The notes beneath the pieces were generated by a model. That model had not been told where the DNA came from and ran no database searches. It saw only the letters and a program-made list of their open reading frames with translations. From assembly GCA_965246845.1 (NCBI GenBank), contig CBDFFR010000012.1, positions 1,426,001-1,490,000 of the forward strand: a DNA stretch of 64,000 nucleotides, written 5' to 3'. Both the position numbers and the translations under genes were made by a program. The stretch comes from JBBRMW01 sp965246845 (GTDB lineage Bacteria; Chloroflexota; Anaerolineae; Aggregatilineales; UBA2796). Positions 1 through 8,343 of the stretch are shown here, piece after piece. Position 1 is the stretch's first letter, and every line of letters begins with the position of its first letter.

Positions 1-1021
1 GATACCTCGTTAGTGGCGTCGGTGCGGCCCCCGCTTCCGGTTGGAACGCGCCGACTACCATGCCGATCAGTTCCCCGATACCCGCGCCCATCTTCTCGAA
101 ATTTATGAACGACAATGCCGCCTCTTCGACCGTCGCGCCAGCGCCCTGAAGCGCTCGAACGAGTTCCTCCAGTGCTGTGCCGATGTCCGCTGCGACCGGC
201 AAACCGCCGAATGTCGGGGCGAAGGCGAGCCGCAACCCCTTGAGATTGAGTTCGAACGGTGTTTCAACAGGTACTGGCTGCACCTCGGTATCGCATCCGT
301 CCGGCCCGGCAATCAGGCTGTAGATCAGTACCAGGTCATCGACGCTGCGTGCCATCGGTCCGATACACGACATGATTCGGACGCTGCGCACCGTTGAGTG
401 GGGATCCGGGAAGAAGCCGTCAAGCGAGACGCGCCGCTCGGTCGGCTTCAGCCCAAACAGCCCGCAAAAATTGGCGGGGATACGGATCGAACCGGCTAGA
501 TCACTTCCCACCTCGAACGGGGTCATACCCGAAGCCAGCGCCGCCGCCGGGCCGCCACTCGAACCACCGGGGGTGCGCGTCACATCCCAGGGGTTATTCG
601 TGCGCCCAAAAATAGGATTCTCGGTTTGCAGAGCGTCGGCCAGCAGCATATGCACATTCGTTTTCCCCATCAGCACACCGCCCGCCGATTTCAAACGAGT
701 GGCGACTGTGCCATCTGCCTTCGGCACATGATCCAGCGGGGGTGCTCCCGTCGTCGTTCGCATCCCTGCCGTCGCATGAGCGTCCTTGAGCGTGAACGGG
801 ACACCATGCAACGGCCCCCAGAGTTCGCCGCGCGAGACTGCCGCATCGGCCTCTAGTGCCCGTTTGCGTGCAGCCTCAGCATCGAGCGTCACGACGGCAT
901 TGAGCGCGGCATTGTGCTTCTCGATCTGCGCCAAGTGCGCCTCTAGCGCCTCACTTGCGGAAATGTCGCCTGTCCGAATCGCCTCAGCCAGGTGGGTGGC
1001 GTCTGAAAAAACGATATCCAT
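1..1021 (-). CDS. amidase signature family enzyme (GatA-like), 3' end outside window
   Basis: The minus strand is open from an ATG at 1021 to the window edge (about 340 residues visible). The amidase signature is clear: a Lys in PFTLKDA near residue 80, the Gly/Ser-rich stretch TPGGSSGGPAAA, and the cis-Ser region DLAGSIRIPANFCGL, which together give the Ser-cisSer-Lys triad of the family. A good AGGAGG ribosome site lies about ten bases before the ATG. The family hydrolyses carboxylic amides. The substrate cannot be told from sequence, and with no gatB or gatC nearby a stand-alone amidase is more likely than the tRNA amidotransferase subunit. The C-terminal part lies outside the window. Confidence 0.9.
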   Translation of the reverse strand, partial: MDIVFSDATHLAEAIRTGDISASEALEAHLAQIEKHNAALNAVVTLDAEAARKRALEADAAVSRGELWGPLHGVPFTLKDAHATAGMRTTTGAPPLDHVPKADGTVATRLKSAGGVLMGKTNVHMLLADALQTENPIFGRTNNPWDVTRTPGGSSGGPAAALASGMTPFEVGSDLAGSIRIPANFCGLFGLKPTERRVSLDGFFPDPHSTVRSVRIMSCIGPMARSVDDLVLIYSLIAGPDGCDTEVQPVPVETPFELNLKGLRLAFAPTFGGLPVAADIGTALEELVRALQGAGATVEEAALSFINFEKMGAGIGELIGMVVGAFQPEAGAAPTPLTRY

Positions 1022-1022
1022 C

Positions 1023-1130
1023 CTAAAATGCCTCCTCACAACGCAATGCTGACCTCTGAGTGTAAAGCAATCGCGGTATATTGATGGTGAACGGCTTGAC
1101 CTGTGATTTTGATCCGTTTTTCGCTGCCAT
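1023..1130 (-). pseudogene. 35-codon remnant resembling an epoxide hydrolase N-terminus
   Basis: An ATG at 1130 with an AGAGGAGA ribosome site opens a 35-codon frame that stops just before the amidase ribosome site. Its beginning (MAAKNGSKSQVKPFTINIPR) resembles the start of bacterial epoxide hydrolases of the alpha/beta-hydrolase fold, which often begin with xPFTIxIP. Nothing of the catalytic domain remains. I infer a deleted gene whose first codons survived; it could equally be a chance short ORF. Confidence 0.35.
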
Positions 1131-1143
1131 TTCAGTATCTCCT

Positions 1144-1224
1144 CTACTTAACAAACCAAAGAGGCAAATCGTCGGCAATCTCCACACCGTGCTTTTTTGC
1201 CGCTCGTTTGATGTGTGAGTTAAC
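1144..1224 (-). pseudogene. C-terminal tail of an unidentified ORF cut by the IS5 element
   Basis: A minus-strand frame entering from the IS5 boundary ends ...AKKHGVEIADDLPLWFVK at a TAG (1144-1146), 13 bases before the next start codon. It reads like the end of a real small protein, but the rest is missing and no family can be named. Confidence 0.25.
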
Positions 1225-1226
1225 TA

Positions 1227-2160
1227 AGAGCCTATCCATAAAAGGAGAGGATTGAAAAAGGGGTATATCCGGTTCAGAATGACTTCACCACAAAGCATCG
1301 AAACCGGGATATACCTTGAGCGCGAAGCGTACCACAAAACCGAAAAACGTGAACTATTGGAGTGTGCCAGAAGGACTCTGGGAACAGGTCAAGGGACTGC
1401 TCCCAGAGGGGAGTGGGCGCGGGCGACCACGCGCGGATGCACGAGCGGTATTGAACGGGATATGGTTTGTGTTGTGGACGGGTTGCCAGTGGAAAGCGGT
1501 GCAACGCGAATGGTTTGGGGTGTGTAGTTCAAGTCTGCATCGCTACTTTCAAGAGTGGCAGCAGGCGGGAGTGTTTGCAACGATGATGCAGGCGATGGTG
1601 GAGCTGTATGGCGAGCGAGCAGGTATCGGCTGGGACTGGCAGAGTATCGACAGTCGCTCATGCGCAGCGCCACTCGGTGGAGAAGCGACCGGCAAGAACC
1701 CGACGGACCGTGCCAAGTTGGGGAGCAAAGTGCATCTGTTGGTGGATGAACACGGCGCGCCGCTGGCGGTCCATGTGACAGCCGCTAACCAGCATGACAA
1801 ATGGTCTGCCGACGACTTGGTGCTGGCGATTGTTGTCGAGCGCCCACCCACCGAACAGCACTTGTGTGCTGATAAAGGCTACGACTTCGCCGATGTGCAG
1901 CAGTTCGTTCTCCAACAGCACTACGTCCCCCACATCAAGCATCGCCGACGACGCGGGGAACCGTTTGTGCCAGACTGTCCCATTCCCGGCGAAGCTCGTT
2001 ATCCCGCACGTCGCTGGGTTATTGAGCGCACTTTCGGCTGGCTGGTCAAGCGTCGTTCCATCCGTTCACGCTGGATGAAGAAGGCTGCCAATTGGCTTGC
2101 CTTTGTTCAATTTGCTTGCGCTCACATCCTTTTCGACTGCGCCATTTATGGATAGGCTCT
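1227..2160 (+). mobile_element. IS5-family insertion sequence 1
   Basis: Perfect terminal inverted repeats AGAGCCTATCCATAAA (1227-1242) and its complement (2145-2160) enclose one transposase gene. TA dinucleotides on both sides (1225-1226, 2161-2162) fit a 2-bp target duplication. The element is about 934 bp and looks intact. Confidence 0.9.
1316..2155 (+). CDS. IS5-family transposase
   Basis: 279-residue DDE transposase of the IS5 type. The DDE residues are visible as the Asp in DWQSIDSRS, the Asp in CADKGYD and the Glu in WVIERTFGWLVKRR near the C-terminus. The frame starts with TTG at 1316 and stops inside the right inverted repeat. It appears intact and could be active. Confidence 0.9.
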   Translation: MSAKRTTKPKNVNYWSVPEGLWEQVKGLLPEGSGRGRPRADARAVLNGIWFVLWTGCQWKAVQREWFGVCSSSLHRYFQEWQQAGVFATMMQAMVELYGERAGIGWDWQSIDSRSCAAPLGGEATGKNPTDRAKLGSKVHLLVDEHGAPLAVHVTAANQHDKWSADDLVLAIVVERPPTEQHLCADKGYDFADVQQFVLQQHYVPHIKHRRRRGEPFVPDCPIPGEARYPARRWVIERTFGWLVKRRSIRSRWMKKAANWLAFVQFACAHILFDCAIYG

Positions 2161-2162
2161 TA

Positions 2163-2400
2163 ATGCGCTCCACCGTTTCTGCATCGGTTCAATTGCATAT
2201 CCAGACCAGCCTATCTCTTCGCCTATCGCACTGATGAAAAATACGACAAACAAGACAGGTATCATTAGGATGGGAAACCGGGGGTCAGGAATCGAATAGC
2301 CCAGCAGCTTCATTAATCCGTAGGTCAAGATCAAGATCAGAGGCATTAACAAGAAGATAGGCAAAAACCAAATCTTCTTCCCGATTCTTTTGTAATCGAA
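2163..2400 (-). pseudogene. internal fragment of a CPBP-family membrane protease gene
   Basis: Between two IS elements the minus strand keeps about 79 codons of a CPBP (CAAX protease/bacteriocin-processing) protein. Two hydrophobic helices (LPIFLLMPLILILTYGLM and FPILMIPVLFVVFFI) are followed by the Glu-Glu motif in IGEEIGWSGYAIEPMQKRW. Both ends are lost: the 5' part to the IS701-like element at 2401, the 3' part to IS5 at 2160. The catalytic His-containing helices are absent, so the gene is dead. Confidence 0.75.
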
Positions 2401-3284
2401 TTAGACGTTACGCAGTTGACGGAAGAGCGATAGAGGGGTTAAGGAGATAGAGGCGAATGGCCTGTCGAATGATGGACTGTTTGGCGTCGTGCAAGGGAAC
2501 AGACTGGTGAATACGGTGGTATTCAAGGCGCAGGAAAGCACGAATAGCCAAGCCGATGTGGTTACGCTGTGAGACTTCGAGGCGGAACTGACCGCGCTCG
2601 ACAGCGGCAAACTGCTTGAGGTTGCGGTGGTAGGTTTCAATGGTCCAGGCATTCTGAGCAGCCGCCCGGCGTTGCAGGTCAGTCATGAGCAGGTTGGAAG
2701 TCGCCCAATGTTCCGCGTTGCCGTGTGTGTCAACCGTCCGAAACACTTTGACGAAGCCGTACCCGGTCAAATGCAGGACACATCCGCTGGGTGGGATGTC
2801 GATGTCGGAGACCGACTGCATTTGACCCGCTGTTTGGCTCACTTTGCGGTTGCTTTTCAAGCGTGTGAGCCATTCCCAGCCGTACTCCCGAATGCGCTTG
2901 AGATTATCCAGACTGCTTGCTGTACCAACCGTCGAAGGCAACCAGCGACGGCGTGAAGCCGCGTGCGTGCGCCACTTCCAGCATTTCTCGGAAGTGGTCG
3001 TTTTTGTCCAAGCCATCGTTCGCTTTGTTGTAGATGCGATAGTCGCATGGCAGGCTACTCTGGCCGTTGTCAGTCCAGACCAGCGAGATGAGGTTTATCC
3101 CGCGCACCACCCGATGATGTTTCCCAGACCAATGATTGCTGACCAGCGCCATCTTGCTCGCATACGGCTTGTCCAACGTACTGTCGTCAAGGATGAGCAT
3201 TCCTCGTTCACGCGCAATGCACCCCTCGACCTCTGCCCACAACCCATTGCTATCCGGCGGAAGGCGTTGTAGAAGTCGCGTGTA

Positions 3285-3305
3285 GGCGTCGTGTGCGACC
3301 ACCCC
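3285..3305. repeat. left copy of 21-bp direct repeat flanking the nested IS4-like element
   Basis: The 21 bases beginning GGCGTCGTGTGC and ending CCACCCC are repeated exactly at 4642-4662. They belong to the IS701-like transposase gene and were duplicated when the IS4-like element inserted. Confidence 0.9.
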
Positions 3306-4641
3306 ATAGGTAGCAAGTTAAGGGGCGGCACGGTCAAAGGCAGCCCACAACTGAAAAGCGGAAGGGTGCTGGCGGCGTTTGTGGCGCGGGGGGGCTGCAG
3401 TGAGCGCGGAACGCAAGAAAGCAAACAGGAGCGGGAAGGAGAAGTGGCCGCGCAAGGCAAACGCAAGGAGCGGGAGGTGGGAGCGCAGAATGCGCAAGGC
3501 ATCAAGCGGGCTGAGGAGGTGCGGGTTCCAGTCAGCAACCAGGAGGGACCAGTGGGCGATGAGCAGGCCGAGCAGTTTGGCGTAGCCTTCGACTTGCTGG
3601 CGGATGGGATTGGCCGAGCGCGAGCGAAGCAGCGCGCCGTGCGACTTCCAGAGCTTGAAGAGAAGTTCAATCTGCCAGCGGGTGCGCGCGAGCGTATGCG
3701 CCTGGTTGAAAGATAAATCGGGCAAATTGGTGAGGTAGAGAGTCCAGTGGGCAAGTGCGAGTTGACGGGCAGACAGGCTGCGCTGGTCGTGACGGGCATG
3801 GTCGAGCAGGCGTGCCAAGCGTGTGCGGCGTTCGGGTTCGGGCAGCGGCGCGGCCAGCAAAAAGGCAGCGCTCGCGGTGCGTCCCGACCCGATTTGCACT
3901 GGCACGCACAACGCCGCAGCGCCGTTGAGCAGGCTCGACAAGTCGATAGGCTGTCCCTGCGGCGTGTACAAGCGCGTGCCGACCTTGTAGCGCGAGAGCC
4001 AATACACACCTGCCGCACTCCACGCTTTGAAGCGTGCCAGTTTGAAGAAGCCGAGGTCGCCCAGGTGCAGCGCTCCACGCGGCAGCACTGCATCCGCCAC
4101 CGGGGTCGCCTGGTCATGCCGCAGCATATCGCTCAGGCACGCCTGAATGCCGCCGCGCTGGATTTCCAGTCGGACGCCCACTTTCACCTCCTCACCCGGC
4201 CACGCCACCCGTGTACAGTCGGTCACGTATACCCCCTTGAAGCGCGCCAGCACTGGCCTTTCCGTCTCGCGCGTGACTAACCGCGTCAGCGCTTCTTCCA
4301 GCAGCGCGCGCATAAACACCACCGCCCGCTCCGTGAACCGCTGGTCCAGTCCTTGTACACTGATTTCCAGCCCTACTTGCCCCGCGCTGTGCTGCAATTG
4401 CCGCCGTGTCCCGGCCCCCTCGGCCAACCGTCCCAACACGACCGCTTGCGCAAAGCGCCCGCCACTCACTTTCCGCTCCCGCTTCACAAACCCGGTTGCC
4501 TTCGCAAGTGCATCCGCGCGAACTGTCAGCAACTCTCGCAACATCTCCTCGTAGTCAGGTATCATCGTCATCGTGGGTAGGTCCTCTTTTGTGCTTTGGT
4601 CAGCTTTAAGAGTACCTACTCACCCTTATCTTGCTACCTAT
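3306..4641 (-). mobile_element. IS4-like insertion sequence nested in the IS701-like element
   Basis: The 1336-bp element is bounded by near-perfect inverted repeats: ATAGGTAGCAAGTTAAGGG at the left, and the complement of ATAGGTAGCAAGATAAGGG at the right (one mismatch in 19). It has one transposase gene and is flanked by 21-bp direct repeats, much longer than the roughly 10-13 bp usual for the IS4 group. Confidence 0.9.
3318..4571 (-). CDS. IS4-like family transposase
   Basis: 417-residue DDE transposase. The first Asp is in VYVTDCTRVAWP (about residue 117), the second in LHLGDLGFFKL, and the Glu in RWQIELLFKLWKS, the YREK-like signature region of IS4 relatives. It is full length inside intact inverted repeats, so it is probably functional. 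The large opposite-strand and other-frame ORFs over it are shadows. Confidence 0.88.
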   Translation of the reverse strand: MTMIPDYEEMLRELLTVRADALAKATGFVKRERKVSGGRFAQAVVLGRLAEGAGTRRQLQHSAGQVGLEISVQGLDQRFTERAVVFMRALLEEALTRLVTRETERPVLARFKGVYVTDCTRVAWPGEEVKVGVRLEIQRGGIQACLSDMLRHDQATPVADAVLPRGALHLGDLGFFKLARFKAWSAAGVYWLSRYKVGTRLYTPQGQPIDLSSLLNGAAALCVPVQIGSGRTASAAFLLAAPLPEPERRTRLARLLDHARHDQRSLSARQLALAHWTLYLTNLPDLSFNQAHTLARTRWQIELLFKLWKSHGALLRSRSANPIRQQVEGYAKLLGLLIAHWSLLVADWNPHLLSPLDALRILRSHLPLLAFALRGHFSFPLLFAFLRSALTAAPPRHKRRQHPSAFQLWAAFDRAAP

Positions 4642-4662
4642 GGCGTCGTGTGCGACCACCCC
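4642..4662. repeat. right copy of 21-bp direct repeat flanking the IS4-like element
   Basis: Exact copy of 3285-3305. Removing the element and one copy restores the reading frame of the IS701-like transposase across the junction (VVAHDA joined to YTRLL). Confidence 0.9.
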
Positions 4663-4809
4663 TTCTCCCTCCGGATGCGTTGCCGCTGCTTCTACGCTGC
4701 TAAACACGTTTTGTGCTGCGACCAAAAAATGAATGTAGTCTTGCTCGTCGCATTTGGCTCTGTTCATGCCGCCAATCTTACCATTTCATCCCAACTGCGT
4801 AACGTCTAA

Positions 4810-5691
4810 GAGGCTGTTTGAAAAAACCTGTTCGGTAGAATTGGAAGTACCACCGACCAATAAACCAAACAGGTACAGCAAGTGTGGCGCAAAGGGCAGA
4901 AATATACCAGTGAGTTGAGCGATGAGCAGTGGGTGCGACTGAAAAGGTACCTGCCAGATAGACAAGGCGAACGCGGACGACCGATGAAACTGGAACTGCG
5001 CGCAGTGGTGAATGGGATGTTGTACGTGCTGAAAACAGGCTGTCAGTGGGCGACGTTGCCAGCGTGCTATCCGGCCTGGCAAAGTGTGTACTATCATTTC
5101 CGTAAGTGGTGTCGAGATGGGACGCTTGAGCGCTTGCAACGGGCTTTACGCTATGAGGCTCGCCATGCGGTTGGTCGTCCCGTCCACCCGAGTGCGGCTA
5201 TCCTCGACAGCCAAAGCGTGAAAACGACCAGTGTAGGTGGAGCGCGCGGGTACGATGCGGGCAAGAAAGTGGTTGGCCGCAAACGGCATATTCTAGTGGA
5301 TACGCTCGGCAACTTGTTGAGTGTCGTCGTCCATCCGGCTGACTTGCAAGACCGCGATGGGGCGGTGCTACTTCTGGCACGCACCTCCGATACCCTGCGC
5401 ACGCGCTTGCGCTGCATTTGGGCTGACGGTGGCTATCGTGGCAGACTCAGCCTGTATTGTGGTCAGGTTTGCCGTGCCGTGCTTTGCATCGTCTTGCCTC
5501 CGCCCGACGCTTCTACCTTCATCTTGCTCCCGCGTCGCTGGGTCGTTGAGCGTACCTTTGCGTGGTTTGGTCACTTCCGCCGTCTCAGCAAGGATTTCGA
5601 GCGCTGCCCTCGTTCCAGCGAAGGCTGGCTTTGGTTCGCTGATGCCATCCGCCTTCTCAAAACCCTTCCGCCCTAATTTTCAAATGGCCTC
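4810..5691 (+). mobile_element. IS5-family insertion sequence 2
   Basis: Imperfect inverted repeats GAGGCTGTTTGAAAA (4810) and GAGGCCATTTGAAAA (complement, ending 5691) enclose one transposase. TAA on both sides (4807-4809, 5692-5694) is a 3-bp TNA duplication typical of part of the IS5 family. The element landed on the last three bases of the IS701-like element. Confidence 0.85.
4882..5676 (+). CDS. IS5-family transposase
   Basis: 264-residue transposase starting with GTG. The order is typical: an N-terminal LSDEQWVRLKRYLP segment, first Asp in AAILDSQSVKTT, second Asp in CIWADGGYRG, and Glu in RRWVVERTFAWFGHFRRL. It ends inside the element and is apparently intact. It is not closely similar to the other two IS5 transposases here, so the three elements arrived separately. 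Confidence 0.9.
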   Translation: MWRKGQKYTSELSDEQWVRLKRYLPDRQGERGRPMKLELRAVVNGMLYVLKTGCQWATLPACYPAWQSVYYHFRKWCRDGTLERLQRALRYEARHAVGRPVHPSAAILDSQSVKTTSVGGARGYDAGKKVVGRKRHILVDTLGNLLSVVVHPADLQDRDGAVLLLARTSDTLRTRLRCIWADGGYRGRLSLYCGQVCRAVLCIVLPPPDASTFILLPRRWVVERTFAWFGHFRRLSKDFERCPRSSEGWLWFADAIRLLKTLPP

Positions 5692-5694
5692 TAA

Positions 5695-5841
5695 GTGTTT
5701 TCGTATCTCTAGGGAGTCTCAAGACATTGGAAAACTTGCATCATGATTTGAGCAGCCACCGTGCCAGCCTCAAGAGGTAATCGTTAAGATGCGTAAAGTC
5801 CAGATTAGTGCATATAGACACGGCATTAACTTCATGGCCGA
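5695..5841. other. short host remnant between IS5-2 and IS3
   Basis: 147 bases of non-IS DNA. The minus strand has a short frame ending ...NDYLLRLARWLLKS before TGA that could be the tail of a gene destroyed by the insertions. No family can be assigned, and nothing else was seen. Confidence 0.3.
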
Positions 5842-5853
5842 GGTAACCAACCC

Positions 5854-6699
5854 CTAAATCGTACCATTCAAAAGTAGAGTATTGGCGGCGAAAGCGTGCG
5901 GCGAGAGGCCGCCTAGTGCTTCATGCGGACGAACGGAATTGTAGGTGGGCAGCCACTCAGCAACGATGCTGCGGACCTCGGAGAGAAGGTTGAACAGGTA
6001 GCTGTCGAGGACTTCCTGCCGGAAAGTGCGGTTAAAGCGCTCGATGAACGCATTCTGGGCCGGACGACCGGGCTGAATGAACTGTAAGACGACGCTGTGC
6101 TGTTGCGCCCAGGCAGCCAGCGTGGACGACACGAACTCAGGGCCGTTGTCAACGCGGATGCGCTGCGGGTAGCCACGCTCGGCAGCGATGGCATCCAGCA
6201 CACGCGTGACGCGCAGCGCGGGGAGTGAAGCATCGACCTCGATAGCCAGTGCTTCGCGGTTGAAGTCGTCGATGACATTGAGCGTGCGAAAACGGCGTCC
6301 ACTGGTCAGTGCATCGCTCATGAAGTCCATCGACCAGCAGGTGTTGGGCTGCGCTGGCTGCAGCAGCGGATTGGCAACTCGTTTGGGCAACCGCTTACGT
6401 GGCTGGATGCGCAGATTGAGTTTCATGGCACAGTACACCCGATGCACCCGTTTATGGTTCCAGAGATGGCCTTGGCTGCGTAGCCAATCGTACAACTTGC
6501 GACAGCCCCAGCGCGGTTGTGCGTTGGCAATCGGCAGCAACGTGCTGACAATGACCGCATCTCCGTCGCGTTTTTTGGTGTACCGATACATGTTCCGACT
6601 CACTCCGATGAGGCGGCACGCCCGTCGCTCGCTGAACAGATAGGTACTCCGCACCCCGTCCACCAGCTCACGTTGCACGTCCGCCTTCATAGCTTTTTT
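5854..6699 (-). CDS. IS3-family transposase OrfB (frameshift product)
   Basis: OrfB carries the rve integrase core. Visible DDE residues are the Asp in CWSMDFMSDALT, the Asp in IRVDNGPEFVS and the Glu in NAFIERFNRTFRQEVLDSYLF. It has no start codon of its own and is read by a -1 shift on the A7 run (6694-6700) near the end of orfA, giving OrfAB. The preceding HTH_21-like segment ERRACRLIGVSRNMYRY fits the family. It is intact to its stop at 5854. Confidence 0.88.
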   Translation of the reverse strand, partial: KKAMKADVQRELVDGVRSTYLFSERRACRLIGVSRNMYRYTKKRDGDAVIVSTLLPIANAQPRWGCRKLYDWLRSQGHLWNHKRVHRVYCAMKLNLRIQPRKRLPKRVANPLLQPAQPNTCWSMDFMSDALTSGRRFRTLNVIDDFNREALAIEVDASLPALRVTRVLDAIAAERGYPQRIRVDNGPEFVSSTLAAWAQQHSVVLQFIQPGRPAQNAFIERFNRTFRQEVLDSYLFNLLSEVRSIVAEWLPTYNSVRPHEALGGLSPHAFAANTLLLNGTI

Positions 6700-6953
6700 T
6701 CCACCACCTCTTTGAGAATTTGGTGGTCCAGACTCAACTCTGCGTACATCCGCTTGAGCCGTCGGTTTTCCTCCTCCAGCTCGCGCAGCCGCTTTACATC
6801 CGAGCTTTCCATCCCACCGTACTTCGCCTTCCACTTGTAAAATGTGGCTTGGCTCACTCCTTGCTCCCGGCAGATGTCGGCTACTTTTAGTCCCGCCTCC
6901 GCCTGCTTGAGTAGTCCGATGATTTGATGTTCGCTGAACCGTGATGTTTTCAT
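6687..6953 (-). CDS. IS3-family OrfA DNA-binding protein
   Basis: 88 residues with a helix-turn-helix (HQIIGLLKQAEAG through GVSQATFYKWKAKYGG) and a C-terminal leucine-rich coiled coil (LRELEEENRRLKRMYAEL), the standard IS3 OrfA layout. The last codons overlap the slippery A7 used to produce OrfAB. Confidence 0.88.
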   Translation of the reverse strand: MKTSRFSEHQIIGLLKQAEAGLKVADICREQGVSQATFYKWKAKYGGMESSDVKRLRELEEENRRLKRMYAELSLDHQILKEVVEKKL

Positions 6954-7106
6954 GTCGAGTTTCCCTTGCCCTTTCAGTTTAGCTGGAAAACTCTACTTTT
7001 GCGTGGTCCTAATTTGGGGTTGGTTACCGTGGCAAGAGACGAGGAATAGTAGCTTCTCGCTTATGTACTCGCGTAGTACAATCAACTGAGGAAGTTTGAG
7101 ATTGGA

Positions 7107-7907
7107 ATGATGCTGGATTCTGAGTTCCAAATTCCGTTAAACCAAAATCATATTGACTCTGCATGGCGTGAACAGTATCAACGAGAGCTAGATGCGCTAA
7201 CAGAGCAGTTCCTGCGGCTGAATACAAGTATGTTGACTTTGGAGAGGTTGGAAAAATTTCCGCTGACGCTGTTTTTTTCAGATAATTTTGACTGGGTGTT
7301 TTGGTCAACCATTTCCCACGCTCTGATCGATTCAATAATTTTGAATATTTGGCGTATTGCACTTGATGAACAGAGTGACACACTTTCTCGACTAAAAAGT
7401 CATATTATGCAGAATCTCACTGATAAACAAGCGACGAATATATTTAAACAGTGCTTGAAAGCAGTAGATTTTGATACGAGAATTAAGGACATGAAGGAGC
7501 GCATTCGCCAAATACGTCATAATTTTGTCGCACACTTCAATATTGAAGCGTTGTACAATCCTACGGGGGAGATACCGAATTTTCAACCAGTTACATTTAA
7601 GGAATTGAGAACCTGCGTAGATATTGTGGGTGATCTGTTTGACGTATTATGTTTAAATCAACCCATTTTTCACTATAAGTGGTCTTATGCCTCTCAGGGT
7701 AACACTTTTTCGCCAAAGGGGCGGATCGATATTGATCGCATTTTTGATGCGGTGATAAAAAGTAGTTCAGTCTTGAATATGGCCGAGAAAGACCCTTTTG
7801 GCTGGCAAATGTACTGTGAAAAAGTCTCTGATATAGATTTAGCTCATATAAATCATTATCGCGGGCGATTTGGGTTAGCTTACTTGTACAGGATCGTCCC
7901 AGAATGA
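7107..7907 (+). CDS. HEPN-domain protein, AbiU2-like
   Basis: 266 residues, AT-rich (roughly 40 percent GC by eye) against GC-rich neighbours, which suggests recent acquisition. Residues about 130-142 read RIRQIRHNFVAHFN, matching the R-x4-6-H motif of HEPN ribonuclease or toxin domains, and the all-helical surroundings resemble the AbiU2 group. There are no membrane segments. The stop overlaps the next start (ATGA), so the two genes are translationally coupled. Role is inferred: HEPN proteins often act in phage defence or toxin-antitoxin systems. The family assignment rests on motif and overall look only. Confidence 0.6.
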   Translation: MMLDSEFQIPLNQNHIDSAWREQYQRELDALTEQFLRLNTSMLTLERLEKFPLTLFFSDNFDWVFWSTISHALIDSIILNIWRIALDEQSDTLSRLKSHIMQNLTDKQATNIFKQCLKAVDFDTRIKDMKERIRQIRHNFVAHFNIEALYNPTGEIPNFQPVTFKELRTCVDIVGDLFDVLCLNQPIFHYKWSYASQGNTFSPKGRIDIDRIFDAVIKSSSVLNMAEKDPFGWQMYCEKVSDIDLAHINHYRGRFGLAYLYRIVPE

Positions 7908-8263
7908 CGACACTCCGCGACCTGCACCGAGAAGCAATGGCTTTTGCCGAACAAGGCGACCTTGCGAAACGTATCAATCACGTAAATGAAGCGCAGACGC
8001 TCTACCGACGTGCGCTCGAGTTGGAGAAACAAGCTGCCCTAGAGTTACGCGACGATTATAGCGAGGAGCCATCGCGCTCTGTTCTGTTCCGCAGTGCGGC
8101 CACGCTCGCGTTCGATGTCGGCGAATGGCGCGAAGCAGAGAAACTCGTCGCAATGGGACTGAGCGGAGAACCACCTCATGCGATTGCCGAAGAACTGCAT
8201 GATGTGATGGACCAGATTAGCGCGATCCGCCATTCCTGGCTTGCGCGGACTGAGAGTGACTAG
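7904..8263 (+). CDS. small helical, TPR-like protein of unknown function
   Basis: 119 residues, predicted all-alpha, with a repeat-like pair of helices (HVNEAQTLYRRALELEKQAALEL and LFRSAATLAFDVGEWREAEKLVAMGL) resembling TPR units. The ATG overlaps the stop of the HEPN gene. No catalytic motif is visible. Position between the HEPN protein and the XisI-like and helicase genes suggests it belongs to the same functional cluster. Confidence 0.6.
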   Translation: MTTLRDLHREAMAFAEQGDLAKRINHVNEAQTLYRRALELEKQAALELRDDYSEEPSRSVLFRSAATLAFDVGEWREAEKLVAMGLSGEPPHAIAEELHDVMDQISAIRHSWLARTESD

Positions 8264-8283
8264 GATTTATTTGCAAACTCCGG

Positions 8284-8309
8284 TGTAGGGGTCGCGGCTT
8301 GCCCGACCC
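8284..8309. repeat. member of the TGTAGGG-palindrome family
   Basis: TGTAGGGGTCGCGGCTTGCC and the following bases form an imperfect hairpin of the same type seen at 24168, 37051 and 57352. Confidence 0.5.
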
Positions 8310-8343
8310 ATTTTCAGGTCGTGAGCAGATTGGGCAATGTGGA

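Larger units (their letters stand above)
2408..4767 (-). pseudogene. IS701-like transposase, interrupted and frameshifted
   Basis: The transposase starts at ATG 4767 and reads about 35 codons (...GEGVVAHDA) into the IS4-like insertion. It resumes at 3284 (AYTRLLQRLPPDSN), with DDE-type motifs LILDDSTLDKPYA and LVAFDGWYS, then shifts frame near 2925 and continues to TGA around 2408. The frameshift region looks like a four-base AGCA duplication: the expected WYSSLDN is read with extra bases. Later motifs such as TIETYHRNLKQF are intact in the second frame. Insertion plus frameshift make it non-functional. Confidence 0.8.
2401..4809 (-). mobile_element. IS701-like insertion sequence, broken by a nested IS
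   Basis: Perfect 18-bp inverted repeats TTAGACGTTACGCAGTTG (2401-2418) and its complement (4792-4809) mark the ends. The internal transposase gene is split by an IS4-like element (3306-4641) and carries a frameshift near 2925. The right end is itself abutted by a second IS5 element. No clear target duplication was seen. Confidence 0.8.
5842..7028 (-). mobile_element. IS3-family insertion sequence
   Basis: Ends GGTAACCAACCCC (5842) and GGGGTTGGTTACC (7028) are inverted repeats, with a further shared AAAAGTAGAG inside each. The element carries overlapping orfA and orfB with an A7 slippery run between them, the normal IS3 arrangement. No target duplication is obvious. Confidence 0.88.

Noticed and set aside
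7107..7907. XisH-type partner for the XisI-like protein
   Set aside because: The protein is longer than XisH and carries a HEPN-like R-x-H motif instead; no XisH-like gene was seen.
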